Positions 26,436 to 35,792 of a stretch of 64,000 bases of DNA are shown in pieces (the stretch's first letter is position 1; the number at the start of each line of letters is the position of its first letter). This DNA comes from Pseudocoprococcus catus (GTDB taxonomy: Bacteria > Bacillota > Clostridia > Lachnospirales > Lachnospiraceae), in contig NZ_JAAXCM010000023.1 of assembly GCF_019734885.1 (NCBI RefSeq), forward strand, positions 128,586 through 192,585. The letters run 5' to 3'. The position numbers and the translations under genes were made by a program. The notes beneath the pieces are model-generated. The model was not told where the DNA came from, made no database searches, and saw nothing but the letters and a program-made list of their open reading frames with translations.

Positions 26436-29400
26436 TTATCTCTTTGTGCGTCTGATCCGCCAAAGGACAATACCAATACCAAAGGCCGCTACTACTGCAA
26501 TACCGATTGGCAGCAGGAGCATGGTATTATCCCCGGTTTTTACGTCCTCTGGTTTTTCCGGTGTCTGCGGAAGTTTCTTATTCTGGATTTCTTTTACCAC
26601 TTCAATAACCTTTGTTTTTGCGTCTACATAACTAAATGTGATTTCATAGGTTTCCGTATGCTCTTCATATCCTTCCAACGGTTTCGTTTCCGATAATACA
26701 TAAGTAATCGGTCCTACTGCTTTTCCTTCTTCGTATGTGGCAATCGGCAGCAGTTCACTGGTTGCAACTCCATCTTTATCTGTAGTAAGTTTTCCAACCA
26801 CTTCCTCAGTCTCTTTGTTTTTCAATTCAAATTCCACATTCGCAAGTGGTGTCTGATCTTCTGCATCTGTTTTCTTAATAATTAACTGCCCCATTGGTAC
26901 TTCATCTTTCATGGAAACTTTCTGTACTTCTCCGGTTTCCTCTACAGTAAATTCTACATCTTCTGCAATCAAAAATCCTTCCGGTGCAGCTTCTTCATGA
27001 AGGATATATGTTTTTCCCGGCTGTAGATACTCGATCCGGTAAGGTTCTTTGGTAGAGATCCATTCTTCTATGATATTTCCCTCTTCGTCCAGTACCTGTA
27101 ACTTGGCTCCTTCAATTTCCTGTTCTCCGGTGATATCCGTTTTTGTGATGTCAATCTTTGTATGATCGTCTTTCATGGAAACTTTCTGGATTTCTCCGGT
27201 TTCCTCTACGGTAAATTCCACATCTTCTGCTTTCACATATCCGTTTTCTGTTGGAGCCTGTTCTTCGTGAAGTATGTACTTACCCGGTTTTAATGCATAA
27301 ATGATATGCGATTCCTTTGTAGAAGTCCACTCTTCCACTACAGTGCCTTCTTCATCTTGAATCTGTAGTCTGGCACCTTCCACTTCCTTTTCTCCAGTAA
27401 TGTCTGTTTTTGTAACTTCAACTTTCGTCGGCTGGTTCTCCACTTCTTTTTGTATAGAAATCACTTCCAATTCTGGATCCGCATAAGAAGCATCAATTTC
27501 AACCTTCTCTTCATATGGTAGATATCCTGGCAGACCTTCCAGTTCCTTCAGATAATATTTCCCGTGTGGAATGGTATCCAAGTACTTCAATTTTCCTTCT
27601 TGATCTGTTTTTTCAACTGCTACCAGTTCATCTTTTTTCACCACAACTTTTCCTGCTGCATTTACAATATCTTCTCCTGCATACAATCCAAACGAAACCC
27701 CAGCAAGCGGTTCTTTTGTGGCTTCTGATCTTTTCAGCACTTCAATTTCCACCTTCTGCCGCTGGTTCTTGATTTCCTTTGTAACATAATCAACAGCCAC
27801 TTCTTGTCCCTGATAGGTAATCTCAAAATCCTGTTCTTTTGGATCCAACACGAAAGAATCTCCTGTTTTAGTCTCTTTGATATAGAATTTGCCAATCGGA
27901 AGATTATTTAAAGTTCCCTTTCCTTTTTCATCTGTTACAATTGTTCCAACCAATGCATCTTTTTCAAAACGTATGATCCGGTTGCCCTCACTGTCCATCT
28001 GCCCATCTGGCGAATAAATGGTTTCTCTTGCATGGATAGAAAATTCTGCCCCAGCAAGCCCCTGTTCTTCATACTCAAACTCATATCCTTTTTCCGTTTC
28101 CATAGCATCTTCTCCAGTAAACAGGTTGGACACTTTATTGACTACTTTTGCCAGACCATTTTTTAATTTTGTCAGCATCTGGTCTGTTATTTTTTCGGCA
28201 CCTATAAGCACCTCTCCTGTTTTTTGGATTGTCAGGCTTCCTACTGCCTCATCGTTTTTTACTTCCACGACTACAATATACTTTCCAGTTTCTTCTTCCA
28301 CCTCATGTACGGTATTGCTGTCTACTTTGATGGTAATGGATTTTCTTGGAGCTTTTTCATAAGTTCCTTCTTTTGTCACCTCATTTAAAGGAAGTATTTC
28401 CTCTCCCTTTTTTAACACCTGCTCAAATCCTGTCTGCACAAACAGTTCTGGGCTTTTTACTTCTTCAATCCGGTAGGTACCCATTTTTAACGGTTCTGGT
28501 GTCAGAAGATAGCCTTCCTCATTTGTTTCAAACACCTCAATGGTTTCCGGTTTTGGATACCGTACTTTCATCGTGACATATTTCTTTTTCTCCACATCAT
28601 AGATTTTATAATGGGCACTATTCTTTAAAATCGGGAGATCAGTCTGAGCATCCTTTTTGATGATTTTAAAATAGAATTGCATTGGACGGTCATTAAAGAC
28701 ACGCCATACCTGTGGTTCTCTGCTGTCCTCATCAATGGTAACCAAAAACGGCTGAATCTCTTCCATATTTTCCGGAACGGTACTTTCGATACATACATAT
28801 TTTCCATATGGAAGTTCCGGGGAACACAGATACCCTTTTTTGTCGGTAAACATTTCTTCTGTCTGTATCTTTTCTCCATTTTCATAATAAGATGCAGTTT
28901 CCTCTTTACTGAAATCATATCCGATAAAATCCTGCGGTGCATATTCGGTTCCATTCGATGGTTTTAAGGTACCATCCTTTACTTTAGAAAGTTCACTGAT
29001 CAGGTACACTTTAAATCCGGCACCCTCCAGCAATTCTGTTTCCGTCTGGCTGCCATCATCACTGATTTTAATTAACTGGAATGCCTGTTTTTTTATGGTT
29101 TCCAAAACAGTCACATTTTTCTGCACAATTTCCACATCTTGCCCTTCATATGCAAGATCTACCGGGTATTTGGTTTGATCCAGCAAATATGCATTGGAAG
29201 GAGGTGCAGAAATTTCCTGTACATAGTATTTTCCAAGATACAAATCTTTGAAATTCAGAACACCTTTTTCGATCGTTCCCTGCACGACCAACTGATCCTT
29301 TTTATAAAGCAGTCCTGTCTTTCCATTTGGGTGTTGGATATCTTCTGCCGCATACAATCCATAGACAGCCCCGTTTAAATCTCCATCTCCCTGGCTTACA

Positions 29401-31745
29401 GAGTCCTGTGTATCTTTGTCTATTTTCTTGATATGGACTGCTCCCCGTACCTCTTTATTTTTAAAGGTATGTGCAAAGGTATACGTGTAGGTCGTATCAT
29501 TTTTATATTCATAAAAGAACTCATAACTATCACTGCTCTGAACATAAAGAGGTGGTGCCTGAATTTCCTTTACTACATAATGGAAGCCAATTGGGATATC
29601 CGCAGTAAATGCAGCCTTCCCGTTTTCATTGGACTCCGCTTTCTGTATCATAGTTCCCTTTGTAACCAGCACGGAACCGTCTGCACCGGTAACATCTTCA
29701 TCTGCATACAATCCAAAAATTGCCCCTTTCAATGCTGCATCATCATTACTTGATTTCTTCAGCACTTCCACAGATACCTTTGGTCTGGCATTTTCATATT
29801 GTGTTTCTTCCTCAACCACTTCTACTGTCTGCCCTGCATAAGAAAGGGTTACCATATGGGTACGTTCTTCCTCTGTCTTCCCTATTGTCAGGGAATCCGG
29901 AGCCTGCTGTTCTACCACCTTATAGGTTCCGAGATGAAGCATATCCGAAGAACAACTTCCATCTTCTTTTGTCTCCAGTTCTCCTGCCAAATCTCCTGCC
30001 TGATAGATTTTTGTCTGTTTATCCTGGCTGTAGATGTCTTCTGCTGCATAAATTTTATACTTTGCCCCTGCAAATGCAGCATTGGTATAGGTAAATTGCA
30101 GATTTCCAGCCTCTCCAGATACTCCTGTCAGCTTTTCCCCCTGCTTTCGGATGATAATCTTCCCTTTTTGTTCCTCATTTTTTACAGTCAGTGTTTGTGT
30201 TTTTGCTACTTCCAGATTGACATTGTAAGCAGTTGTATTCAGTTTATACCCTTTCGGTGCAGTGATTTCCTTGATGTACACTGTATCCTGCGTCTTTGTC
30301 AGCTCCGCTTTAGTTGCCCCTTTTTCATCTGTTGGCGGCATCTCCAGAATCAAATCTGTACATGCCTGATCCCGATAAATCCAAAAAACAGCCCCTGCAA
30401 GTTTTACACTGCTTTTTGCATCTTCTTTGATGACCTCAATCCAGGAAATATCCATCCATTGAATCGAAAATGAAACCTTAGTACTTGGTTCCTCATAAAA
30501 ATCCCCATAACCAACATCCTGATTGCCGGAACCGGTAGAAACCACTAGAGTTTTCCACTGAGCCCCTACCTGTCCGCCTAAATCTCCGCTATTCCAGGTA
30601 CCATGTACGGTTTTTTCTGCGGTAAAGTAAAAAGTTGTACCACCATAAATCTTAATGGAACCGCCTTTCTGCTCCTTTCCGGCAGTATCATGGTAAGTCA
30701 CACCTTCCGGTAAAGAAAGGGTAATATAATTTCTATGGTCTCCATTTAATGTGATATTTTTTGTTTTCTGCACATCTCCTTCCAAAAAAGCGGTTTCGTT
30801 TGTGGAAGAAAGGCTGATGGCAGCACTTGGCGGTGCTTCCTGCCCGCAAAGATAATTGATGTATTCCATGACACCATAGCGTTTCAGTCCGTCCTGCGTG
30901 CAGCCCACAAATGCCACTTCCTCTCCGCCATAACAGTAACTTGCTGCTAAATGTGTCAGGACATATTTGATATCATTGCTATAATTCTTTAGATATTCTC
31001 CGGTTAAATCACCCGGCCCTCCATATCCATAATACAAAACTTTCTGTAAGTTTAAGTTGCTCTCATAAATTTCTGCCACGTAATCAGACGAAGGCGGTGA
31101 CTGCAGATTTGATTCCAGACAGTATGCAATCCGTTCGTTGACGTAAAAATAGCAGGTACTGTAAGAACCTAAATCACTTGGGTATACAATCCTCTCCCCT
31201 TGCACCAAAGAAGCTTTTTCCCTTGCCTGTTCCATAGAAGAGGGGACAACGGAAAACAAGACACCCTCTTCTTCCTTTAATGCACTGGTATCAATGTTGG
31301 CACCATCAGGCTCTGCGTCTTCCTCCCCACTTTTTATCTCTTTCTTCTGTTTCTTCTCTTTTTGCGGACTCTCTCCTTCCTTTCCCGCTTCTTTCACAAT
31401 GATTTTCCGTGTAATCTCATAAGTATCTCCGGAAGGTTTTTGGACCTGGTAAATACAGTCATACCTTCCAGGTCTGTCTGCATCAAACAGCTTTCCTTCT
31501 TTATCTGCTGACAAAACAAGAGAAACCTTTTCTCCGTCTTTTACAGTAATACCGATGAAATCGAATGCCGGATCAAAAGTTTCTCCCTGCTCAATCGTAA
31601 TGTCTTCTGCCTGTGTTTCTTCTTTTACATCTGTCTGTTCTAATGGTGCTGCAAAAGCACTGCTCCCACCTGCAAGCAGAGAGGAACACCCTAATAAAAC
31701 AGCTAAAAATCCTGCTGTACATCGTTTTTTCCATGTTGTTTTCAA
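26436..31745 (-). CDS. Giant wall-anchored adhesin: thioester domain plus SpaA/Cna_B repeats
   Basis: 1769 residues. The TTG start at 31745 follows AAAGGAGAG; no ATG is suitable. A signal peptide (~1-32) is followed by a bacterial Ig-like strand region. Next comes a thioester-type domain (~190-430) with CYFYVNERIAYCLES, whose Cys could form a Cys-Gln thioester that bonds host or cell surfaces. Many SpaA/Cna_B domains (~450-1720) have the recurring AGAEFSIHA-like and GKYYLKE motifs. The C-terminal sorting signal has VKTGDN (an LPQTP lies nine residues earlier), then a membrane helix and RRTKR. The likely role is holding mating or target cells. The sortase B nearby should anchor it. Confidence 0.9.
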   Translation of the reverse strand: MKTTWKKRCTAGFLAVLLGCSSLLAGGSSAFAAPLEQTDVKEETQAEDITIEQGETFDPAFDFIGITVKDGEKVSLVLSADKEGKLFDADRPGRYDCIYQVQKPSGDTYEITRKIIVKEAGKEGESPQKEKKQKKEIKSGEEDAEPDGANIDTSALKEEEGVLFSVVPSSMEQAREKASLVQGERIVYPSDLGSYSTCYFYVNERIAYCLESNLQSPPSSDYVAEIYESNLNLQKVLYYGYGGPGDLTGEYLKNYSNDIKYVLTHLAASYCYGGEEVAFVGCTQDGLKRYGVMEYINYLCGQEAPPSAAISLSSTNETAFLEGDVQKTKNITLNGDHRNYITLSLPEGVTYHDTAGKEQKGGSIKIYGGTTFYFTAEKTVHGTWNSGDLGGQVGAQWKTLVVSTGSGNQDVGYGDFYEEPSTKVSFSIQWMDISWIEVIKEDAKSSVKLAGAVFWIYRDQACTDLILEMPPTDEKGATKAELTKTQDTVYIKEITAPKGYKLNTTAYNVNLEVAKTQTLTVKNEEQKGKIIIRKQGEKLTGVSGEAGNLQFTYTNAAFAGAKYKIYAAEDIYSQDKQTKIYQAGDLAGELETKEDGSCSSDMLHLGTYKVVEQQAPDSLTIGKTEEERTHMVTLSYAGQTVEVVEEETQYENARPKVSVEVLKKSSNDDAALKGAIFGLYADEDVTGADGSVLVTKGTMIQKAESNENGKAAFTADIPIGFHYVVKEIQAPPLYVQSSDSYEFFYEYKNDTTYTYTFAHTFKNKEVRGAVHIKKIDKDTQDSVSQGDGDLNGAVYGLYAAEDIQHPNGKTGLLYKKDQLVVQGTIEKGVLNFKDLYLGKYYVQEISAPPSNAYLLDQTKYPVDLAYEGQDVEIVQKNVTVLETIKKQAFQLIKISDDGSQTETELLEGAGFKVYLISELSKVKDGTLKPSNGTEYAPQDFIGYDFSKEETASYYENGEKIQTEEMFTDKKGYLCSPELPYGKYVCIESTVPENMEEIQPFLVTIDEDSREPQVWRVFNDRPMQFYFKIIKKDAQTDLPILKNSAHYKIYDVEKKKYVTMKVRYPKPETIEVFETNEEGYLLTPEPLKMGTYRIEEVKSPELFVQTGFEQVLKKGEEILPLNEVTKEGTYEKAPRKSITIKVDSNTVHEVEEETGKYIVVVEVKNDEAVGSLTIQKTGEVLIGAEKITDQMLTKLKNGLAKVVNKVSNLFTGEDAMETEKGYEFEYEEQGLAGAEFSIHARETIYSPDGQMDSEGNRIIRFEKDALVGTIVTDEKGKGTLNNLPIGKFYIKETKTGDSFVLDPKEQDFEITYQGQEVAVDYVTKEIKNQRQKVEIEVLKRSEATKEPLAGVSFGLYAGEDIVNAAGKVVVKKDELVAVEKTDQEGKLKYLDTIPHGKYYLKELEGLPGYLPYEEKVEIDASYADPELEVISIQKEVENQPTKVEVTKTDITGEKEVEGARLQIQDEEGTVVEEWTSTKESHIIYALKPGKYILHEEQAPTENGYVKAEDVEFTVEETGEIQKVSMKDDHTKIDITKTDITGEQEIEGAKLQVLDEEGNIIEEWISTKEPYRIEYLQPGKTYILHEEAAPEGFLIAEDVEFTVEETGEVQKVSMKDEVPMGQLIIKKTDAEDQTPLANVEFELKNKETEEVVGKLTTDKDGVATSELLPIATYEEGKAVGPITYVLSETKPLEGYEEHTETYEITFSYVDAKTKVIEVVKEIQNKKLPQTPEKPEDVKTGDNTMLLLPIGIAVVAAFGIGIVLWRIRRTKR
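26880..27420 (-). repeat. Near-identical tandem SpaA repeats at the adhesin C-terminus
   Basis: Two adjacent repeats code for DVEFTVEETGEIQKVSMKD and DVEFTVEETGEVQKVSMKD, with KIDITKTDITGEQEIEGAKL and VEVTKTDITGEKEVEGARL in front of them. The nucleotide match is high enough to permit slippage or recombination that changes repeat number. Confidence 0.75.
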
Positions 31746-31766
31746 TAAACGCTCTCTCCTTTCACT

Positions 31767-31868
31767 TTATTGTTTTTTAGACGGGCAGTTCCATTTTCGG
31801 GAATATGCTGCACACCGGAAACTGCCCTGTTTCCCATTTCTTCTTAAGGTCTGTCCCGAATCATACAT
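31767..31868 (-). CDS. Possible 33-residue leader peptide upstream of the adhesin
   Basis: ATG at 31868 follows AAAGGAGAACA and the frame ends at 31767, about 21 bp before the adhesin start. It encodes a basic, Cys-containing peptide (MYDSGQTLRRNGKQG...). The coding part contains one strand of a long hairpin (31783-31792 with 31817-31827). It may be a regulatory leader rather than a functional protein. Confidence 0.35.
   Translation of the reverse strand: MYDSGQTLRRNGKQGSFRCAAYSRKWNCPSKKQ
31783..31827 (-). promoter_or_regulatory. Hairpin in the leader of the adhesin gene
   Basis: GGGCAGTT (31783-31790) pairs with AACTGCCC (31820-31827), extended by two more pairs with a bulge. It sits about 40 bases ahead of the adhesin TTG start and overlaps the short reading frame 31767-31868. 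With no T run it is unlikely to be a terminator. A translational control element is possible. Confidence 0.5.
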
Positions 31869-31901
31869 TGTTCTCCTTTCCCATGGCACTTTAAACCATG
31901 C

Positions 31902-31927
31902 AAAAAAGGAACTGCTTTCGCAATTCC
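31902..31927 (-). terminator. Terminator after the primase gene
   Basis: GGAACTGC (31908-31915) pairs with GCAATTCC (31920-31927) around a TTTC loop, with six T following on the minus strand. It lies 25 bp after the primase-like gene stop and upstream of the adhesin leader. Confidence 0.8.
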
Positions 31928-31951
31928 TCTTTTGCACATTTTAAAAATGAA

Positions 31952-33325
31952 TTATCTTGTGTTTTTCCTGATTTCCTTTGTCAGCCAGTCATCAATCCCT
32001 TTTTCATGTTCTGCCCACAGTCCGTCCTGATCTAAATCCCACTGGTTCCGATTACAGGATAAGGAAAGCTCCTCACAGATACGGTATGTATGATTACAGC
32101 CTTTTCGTATGGTATCCCGTTTTACTCTTTTTTTCGGGCATTCAAAGTAAGGATCGCCCTCTTTCTTTCTCTCTTCACATTCCTCACAGATTTCACTATA
32201 CTTTTTGTCACATATAAGCCGTAACTGCTTATCCATGTCATAGACTTCTTCCACATGGGAGAGACCACGCTTTTTTAATGCTTGTAAAACCTCATACAAA
32301 TCTCTCCAATTTCCAATTCCCGGATTCCCAAGGAACGTTTTTCCTGATACCTGATGGGCAATCTCTGCTTTTAAAATTCCTTCGGTCACATAAATCTCAT
32401 TTCCTTCTGCTTTTCCCGATATCCCTACAATACTGCTGATCCCACACCCTTTCTTTTGATTTGCACTGGAAAGCCATACATATTTATTTTTTCCCTTTGG
32501 GTTGTCCAATCGTATCTGGAATCCTGCCAGATATCCGTCTACTGTATAAACAGGACAAAGATACCCGCTGTTTCCTTCATAGAAATTCAGATCCCAGTCT
32601 CCTTCCCGATTGATATAAAATCCGGGAACGCCTTCCAAGCGTAATCCCTGCTTTATCAGTCTCCTGGCAATCTGTTGAGATTCCTCCTTACTGGTACTTT
32701 TATATCCTTTTTCTTCCATACGCCGGATAATCTCTGCATTCACACCTCTTCTTTCCAAATCTTTGCGGTGATATTCCTTCAGTTTCAGATAAGAGAGCAT
32801 TTTTTTATAAACATGATGCCGTTGTTCTGCATCCACAGGTTCTGCCATGCGTTCCTTCTGTTTCCTTGCCTGTTTTTTTATCCCCTGGCTTTCTTCCTGC
32901 ATTGCTTCCCTTGTCTTTTTCTTTCTGCCGGGTTCCTCCTGCTTTCTTCTATAAATTTCCCGATATGCCTTTTTATACCGGTCCTTTCCCGTCAGATGAC
33001 AAAGTTCTGCATAAAGTGTCAGCATATTATGACCAGTTCCACAATCAAAGCAATGGAAAACATTAATGATTTTCCCTTCTGCACAGACACAGATGCTTGC
33101 CTTCCCTCTTGCATCTCCACAAAATGGACAGACAACATTGGCTGCATTCTGGACATCCTTTACCTGATATCCATTTTTGCAGTTTTCCAAAAATTCCATA
33201 TCCAGCATGTTTGCGACATCAAAAATAGTGAATGGGGCAACTGGATAAGAATCTGTACGCTTTCTTTTTTTCATATCCTTTTTACCTTTCTGGAAATATC
33301 CCCTTACAAAAGTCGGAAAAGGCAT
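31952..33325 (-). CDS. CHC2 zinc-finger/Toprim DNA-primase-like protein
   Basis: 457 residues from ATG 33325 (AAGAGGTG ahead); ATG 33274 is an alternative. An N-terminal CHC2-type zinc ribbon (CPFCGDARGKASICVCAEGK...FHCFDCG) is followed by a basic linker, then a Toprim-like region (~250-380, EIYVTEGILKAEIAHQ; GNWRDLYE; VYDMD). A Cys-rich C-terminus (CEECEERKKEGDPYFECPKK) follows. Such primase-like proteins on conjugative elements may prime the complementary strand after transfer. It is the last gene of a run that begins with the ERF gene and neighbours. Confidence 0.85.
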   Translation of the reverse strand: MPFPTFVRGYFQKGKKDMKKRKRTDSYPVAPFTIFDVANMLDMEFLENCKNGYQVKDVQNAANVVCPFCGDARGKASICVCAEGKIINVFHCFDCGTGHNMLTLYAELCHLTGKDRYKKAYREIYRRKQEEPGRKKKTREAMQEESQGIKKQARKQKERMAEPVDAEQRHHVYKKMLSYLKLKEYHRKDLERRGVNAEIIRRMEEKGYKSTSKEESQQIARRLIKQGLRLEGVPGFYINREGDWDLNFYEGNSGYLCPVYTVDGYLAGFQIRLDNPKGKNKYVWLSSANQKKGCGISSIVGISGKAEGNEIYVTEGILKAEIAHQVSGKTFLGNPGIGNWRDLYEVLQALKKRGLSHVEEVYDMDKQLRLICDKKYSEICEECEERKKEGDPYFECPKKRVKRDTIRKGCNHTYRICEELSLSCNRNQWDLDQDGLWAEHEKGIDDWLTKEIRKNTR

Positions 33326-33357
33326 GGCCAGCACACCTCTTCCTAATAGTTAATCTT

Positions 33358-34761
33358 TTAAGCAGCTTTCTGTTCACAATCTTCCAGTAAAAGCTGAGCT
33401 GCTTCTTTCATTTTAAAATCAGAACCTCTGTATTCGTTTGCAAACCATTGTAACTGCCGATATCCCGCTTCTGTCCCAAGCATTTCACCAAATGACTTTC
33501 CTTCAAACAACGCATACGGACAGATTACCTTTTTTGCCGCTTCTACTGTCAGAGGTTTCTTCTCCGCTTCACTTTCCATATCTCTTTGTAACTGCAAGAA
33601 AAAGTCTTCTTCATCTATTTCTTCAAAGGGAACTTCTTCTTTCGCCTCTTCAAAATCTTCTGATGGAGCAGAAACGGAAGATTTCTCTTTCATTTCCTTT
33701 TCTTCCGCAATCTCCTGAGCTGTATCTGCTGCTTTTGTTTCACTGCTTTCTGTCTCTTGAACTTCTGCTTCCTTTGTCTGTTGTGCTGAAAAATCCAAAA
33801 GGTTCATCTGTCCAAAACCGTCCTCTTCCTTTTTCTTATGAGATTGCAAGCCCGACTCCTTCGGCCCTTTCTTCCCCTCTTTTGATTTTTCTTCCAGATT
33901 GTTTTCGTTTGGTTCCCTCTCCGGTTTTTCGTCTTTTAAATCTTCTATGGAAGAAGAATCTAAAATGTCTTTTCCCTCGTTTGTCAATGAATCTGGCTGA
34001 GTTTCCTCTAACAGTACTTCCTGTTCTGCTGTTTCCTGATGATGCACTACTTCTGCTGCTTCTGAAGATTGTTTTTCCAACCTCTTTGTTTCTTGCACTT
34101 TCATATCTTCCGCTGTTTCTGCCTCTTCACTTTCTTCTAAAAAAGCTGCAGGATCTGGGAAAAAATCTGCCTGTATTATAGTATCTTTGTTTCTTTTCTT
34201 ATCTTCCTGCGGCGGTTGCGCTAAAGGACTGTCTGCAATTACATCAGAAGCCTTTTTTTCCGGTTTCTGTGGCTTTACCGGCACTTCGGATTTTTTATAT
34301 TCCACCCTTTCCTTTGATTTATCAGGTCCATTTGGTGTCCCCTTCATATCCGGATCTTCCGTTTCCTGTTTCATACGGAATTTATACAGGAAGAAGTATT
34401 TAAACCCATACGTCCATGCTGCTCCTTTCGCCTTTGCAGGAGAGTCCAGATGGTCTCCCACCAGCTGAATACTTACTCGCTCTTTTTCCTCCAAACAGTC
34501 CGCATTGACAATAAAAAATGTAAGTTTTGCTGTATAAATCCAGCTGCCATCTACTTTACTGTAAGCGGCATCTGTCTCTTCTAATTCCTGCAAACAGATA
34601 TGGTGCTTCGTAAACGCCGGATTTAGAAGTTCAAAGATATCATCAATCTTTACAAAATCATAATCCACTTCGTCTGAATAATGCTTCTTTAACAGCTTTG
34701 GCATTTCGTTTGAAATTGCAATTAGTTTTTGCTGTAAATTCATTGTTTCTTTGTTTTCCAT
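33358..34761 (-). CDS. ERF-family ssDNA-annealing recombination protein with acidic extension
   Basis: 467 residues from ATG 34761 (AGGAGGACATAGG ahead). The N-terminal ~165 residues match the ERF superfamily (LIAISNEMPKLLKKHY...ICLQELEET...GAAWTYGFKYFFLYKFRM). A long Glu/Lys-rich disordered region (~170-400) follows. A C-terminal ~60-residue domain (CPYALFEGKSFGEMLGTEAGYRQLQWFANEY) resembles small domains at the ends of nucleases and recombination proteins. ERF proteins anneal single strands in phages and mobile elements, which suits repair or recombination of transferred DNA. The length is twice that of phage Erf because of the linker. Confidence 0.85.
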   Translation of the reverse strand: MENKETMNLQQKLIAISNEMPKLLKKHYSDEVDYDFVKIDDIFELLNPAFTKHHICLQELEETDAAYSKVDGSWIYTAKLTFFIVNADCLEEKERVSIQLVGDHLDSPAKAKGAAWTYGFKYFFLYKFRMKQETEDPDMKGTPNGPDKSKERVEYKKSEVPVKPQKPEKKASDVIADSPLAQPPQEDKKRNKDTIIQADFFPDPAAFLEESEEAETAEDMKVQETKRLEKQSSEAAEVVHHQETAEQEVLLEETQPDSLTNEGKDILDSSSIEDLKDEKPEREPNENNLEEKSKEGKKGPKESGLQSHKKKEEDGFGQMNLLDFSAQQTKEAEVQETESSETKAADTAQEIAEEKEMKEKSSVSAPSEDFEEAKEEVPFEEIDEEDFFLQLQRDMESEAEKKPLTVEAAKKVICPYALFEGKSFGEMLGTEAGYRQLQWFANEYRGSDFKMKEAAQLLLEDCEQKAA

Positions 34762-34784
34762 CCTATGTCCTCCTGTTCTTTCAA

Positions 34785-35765
34785 TTAAGCAGCCTGTTTC
34801 TGTTCTGCCATGACATTGTAATACCAGATATCCCTTGCTCCTACCTGATAGATTTCCTCTACGTCCCATACCTTATTTGCCCCGTACTTTTCTTTCAGAC
34901 GTTTCTTTTCTTGTCCAGATACCTGACTGAGTGGGTACTTTCCGGTTGTGTTTTTTAATACCTCTGCATCGATGTGGAAATATTCAAAAACACCTTGTCT
35001 CCCTCTTACAACTACAATTACGGTATGATGCACCTGCTCCAACGATTTTCTAAGGGCTCTGATTTTTTCAATCCTCTCCGGTTGTTTCTTCATCAAAAAC
35101 TTTGCTTTGTTGTTTACTTCTGTTTCAAAAATCTGACGCATGACTTCCCTGTTCTGCAGTTCTTTTGCCCAGTATCTTCCAAACCTGCGGATGACAGCTT
35201 TTCGGTTTCTTAAATAGCAAAAGTACAGCCAATTGTCAAATACATACGTTTCTCCATCGAAAGCAAAGTCCTGTTGTGGGAGTAATCGGTCTGTTACAGA
35301 ATTTTTTTCAAAAATCACATCTCCTGCTGTCTTTTCAATCAATTCCCGATATTTCCATGCGACTGCTGCTCTTTCAACTGCGGTGATCACAATATCCTTT
35401 TTTCCTTTCTCCAGTTTCTTTTGGGCATATTCCTGAACCTTCTGTTCCAGGCAGCGCATACATCCACGCTGGAACCGGAAATTTTTTCCTTCCGGAATAT
35501 TTAACAAAGCACGCAAGGCGTAGGATACATCTGTAAATTCAAACGTCTTTTGGTTGAAAATCCCGACAAATTCCATCCCCTGATATAAATGACTGGCTCT
35601 GTTTTCAAGGTTTGTTCCCATATACACAAAGGTAAATTCTCTGTTGAAAGTCTTGGTAAACACATTCTCCCATGTCAAAAGGGCTGGCTTGTTCTTTCTC
35701 CTAAGCCACTTAAAAAAACGTTTTGCAAATGCATTTCCTTTCGTCCATTCTGGTACATTTCTCAT
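34785..35765 (-). CDS. Conserved-type hypothetical protein of the conjugative element
   Basis: 326 residues, basic and soluble, with a start at 35765 after AAGGAGAAAAAG. It contains a CMRCLEQKVQEYAQKKLEKG segment and a strand-rich C-terminus with HHTVIVVVRGRQGVFEYFHI. There is no domain I recognise. It lies 23 bp upstream of the ERF gene and 27 bp downstream of another unknown gene, so it is part of the same DNA-processing operon. Confidence 0.8.
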   Translation of the reverse strand: MRNVPEWTKGNAFAKRFFKWLRRKNKPALLTWENVFTKTFNREFTFVYMGTNLENRASHLYQGMEFVGIFNQKTFEFTDVSYALRALLNIPEGKNFRFQRGCMRCLEQKVQEYAQKKLEKGKKDIVITAVERAAVAWKYRELIEKTAGDVIFEKNSVTDRLLPQQDFAFDGETYVFDNWLYFCYLRNRKAVIRRFGRYWAKELQNREVMRQIFETEVNNKAKFLMKKQPERIEKIRALRKSLEQVHHTVIVVVRGRQGVFEYFHIDAEVLKNTTGKYPLSQVSGQEKKRLKEKYGANKVWDVEEIYQVGARDIWYYNVMAEQKQAA

Positions 35766-35792
35766 ATTCTTTTTCTCCTTTTCTTTTCATTT

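Noticed and set aside
29799-30473. A 224-codon plus-strand frame opposite the adhesin
   Set aside because: Cys/Phe-rich with no signal or motif. It is antisense to the repetitive SpaA domains.
33438-34181. A 247-codon plus-strand frame opposite the ERF gene
   Set aside because: It has no ribosome site, and the Leu/Ser/Pro-rich content mirrors the Glu/Lys-rich linker on the other strand. It is a shadow of the ERF gene.
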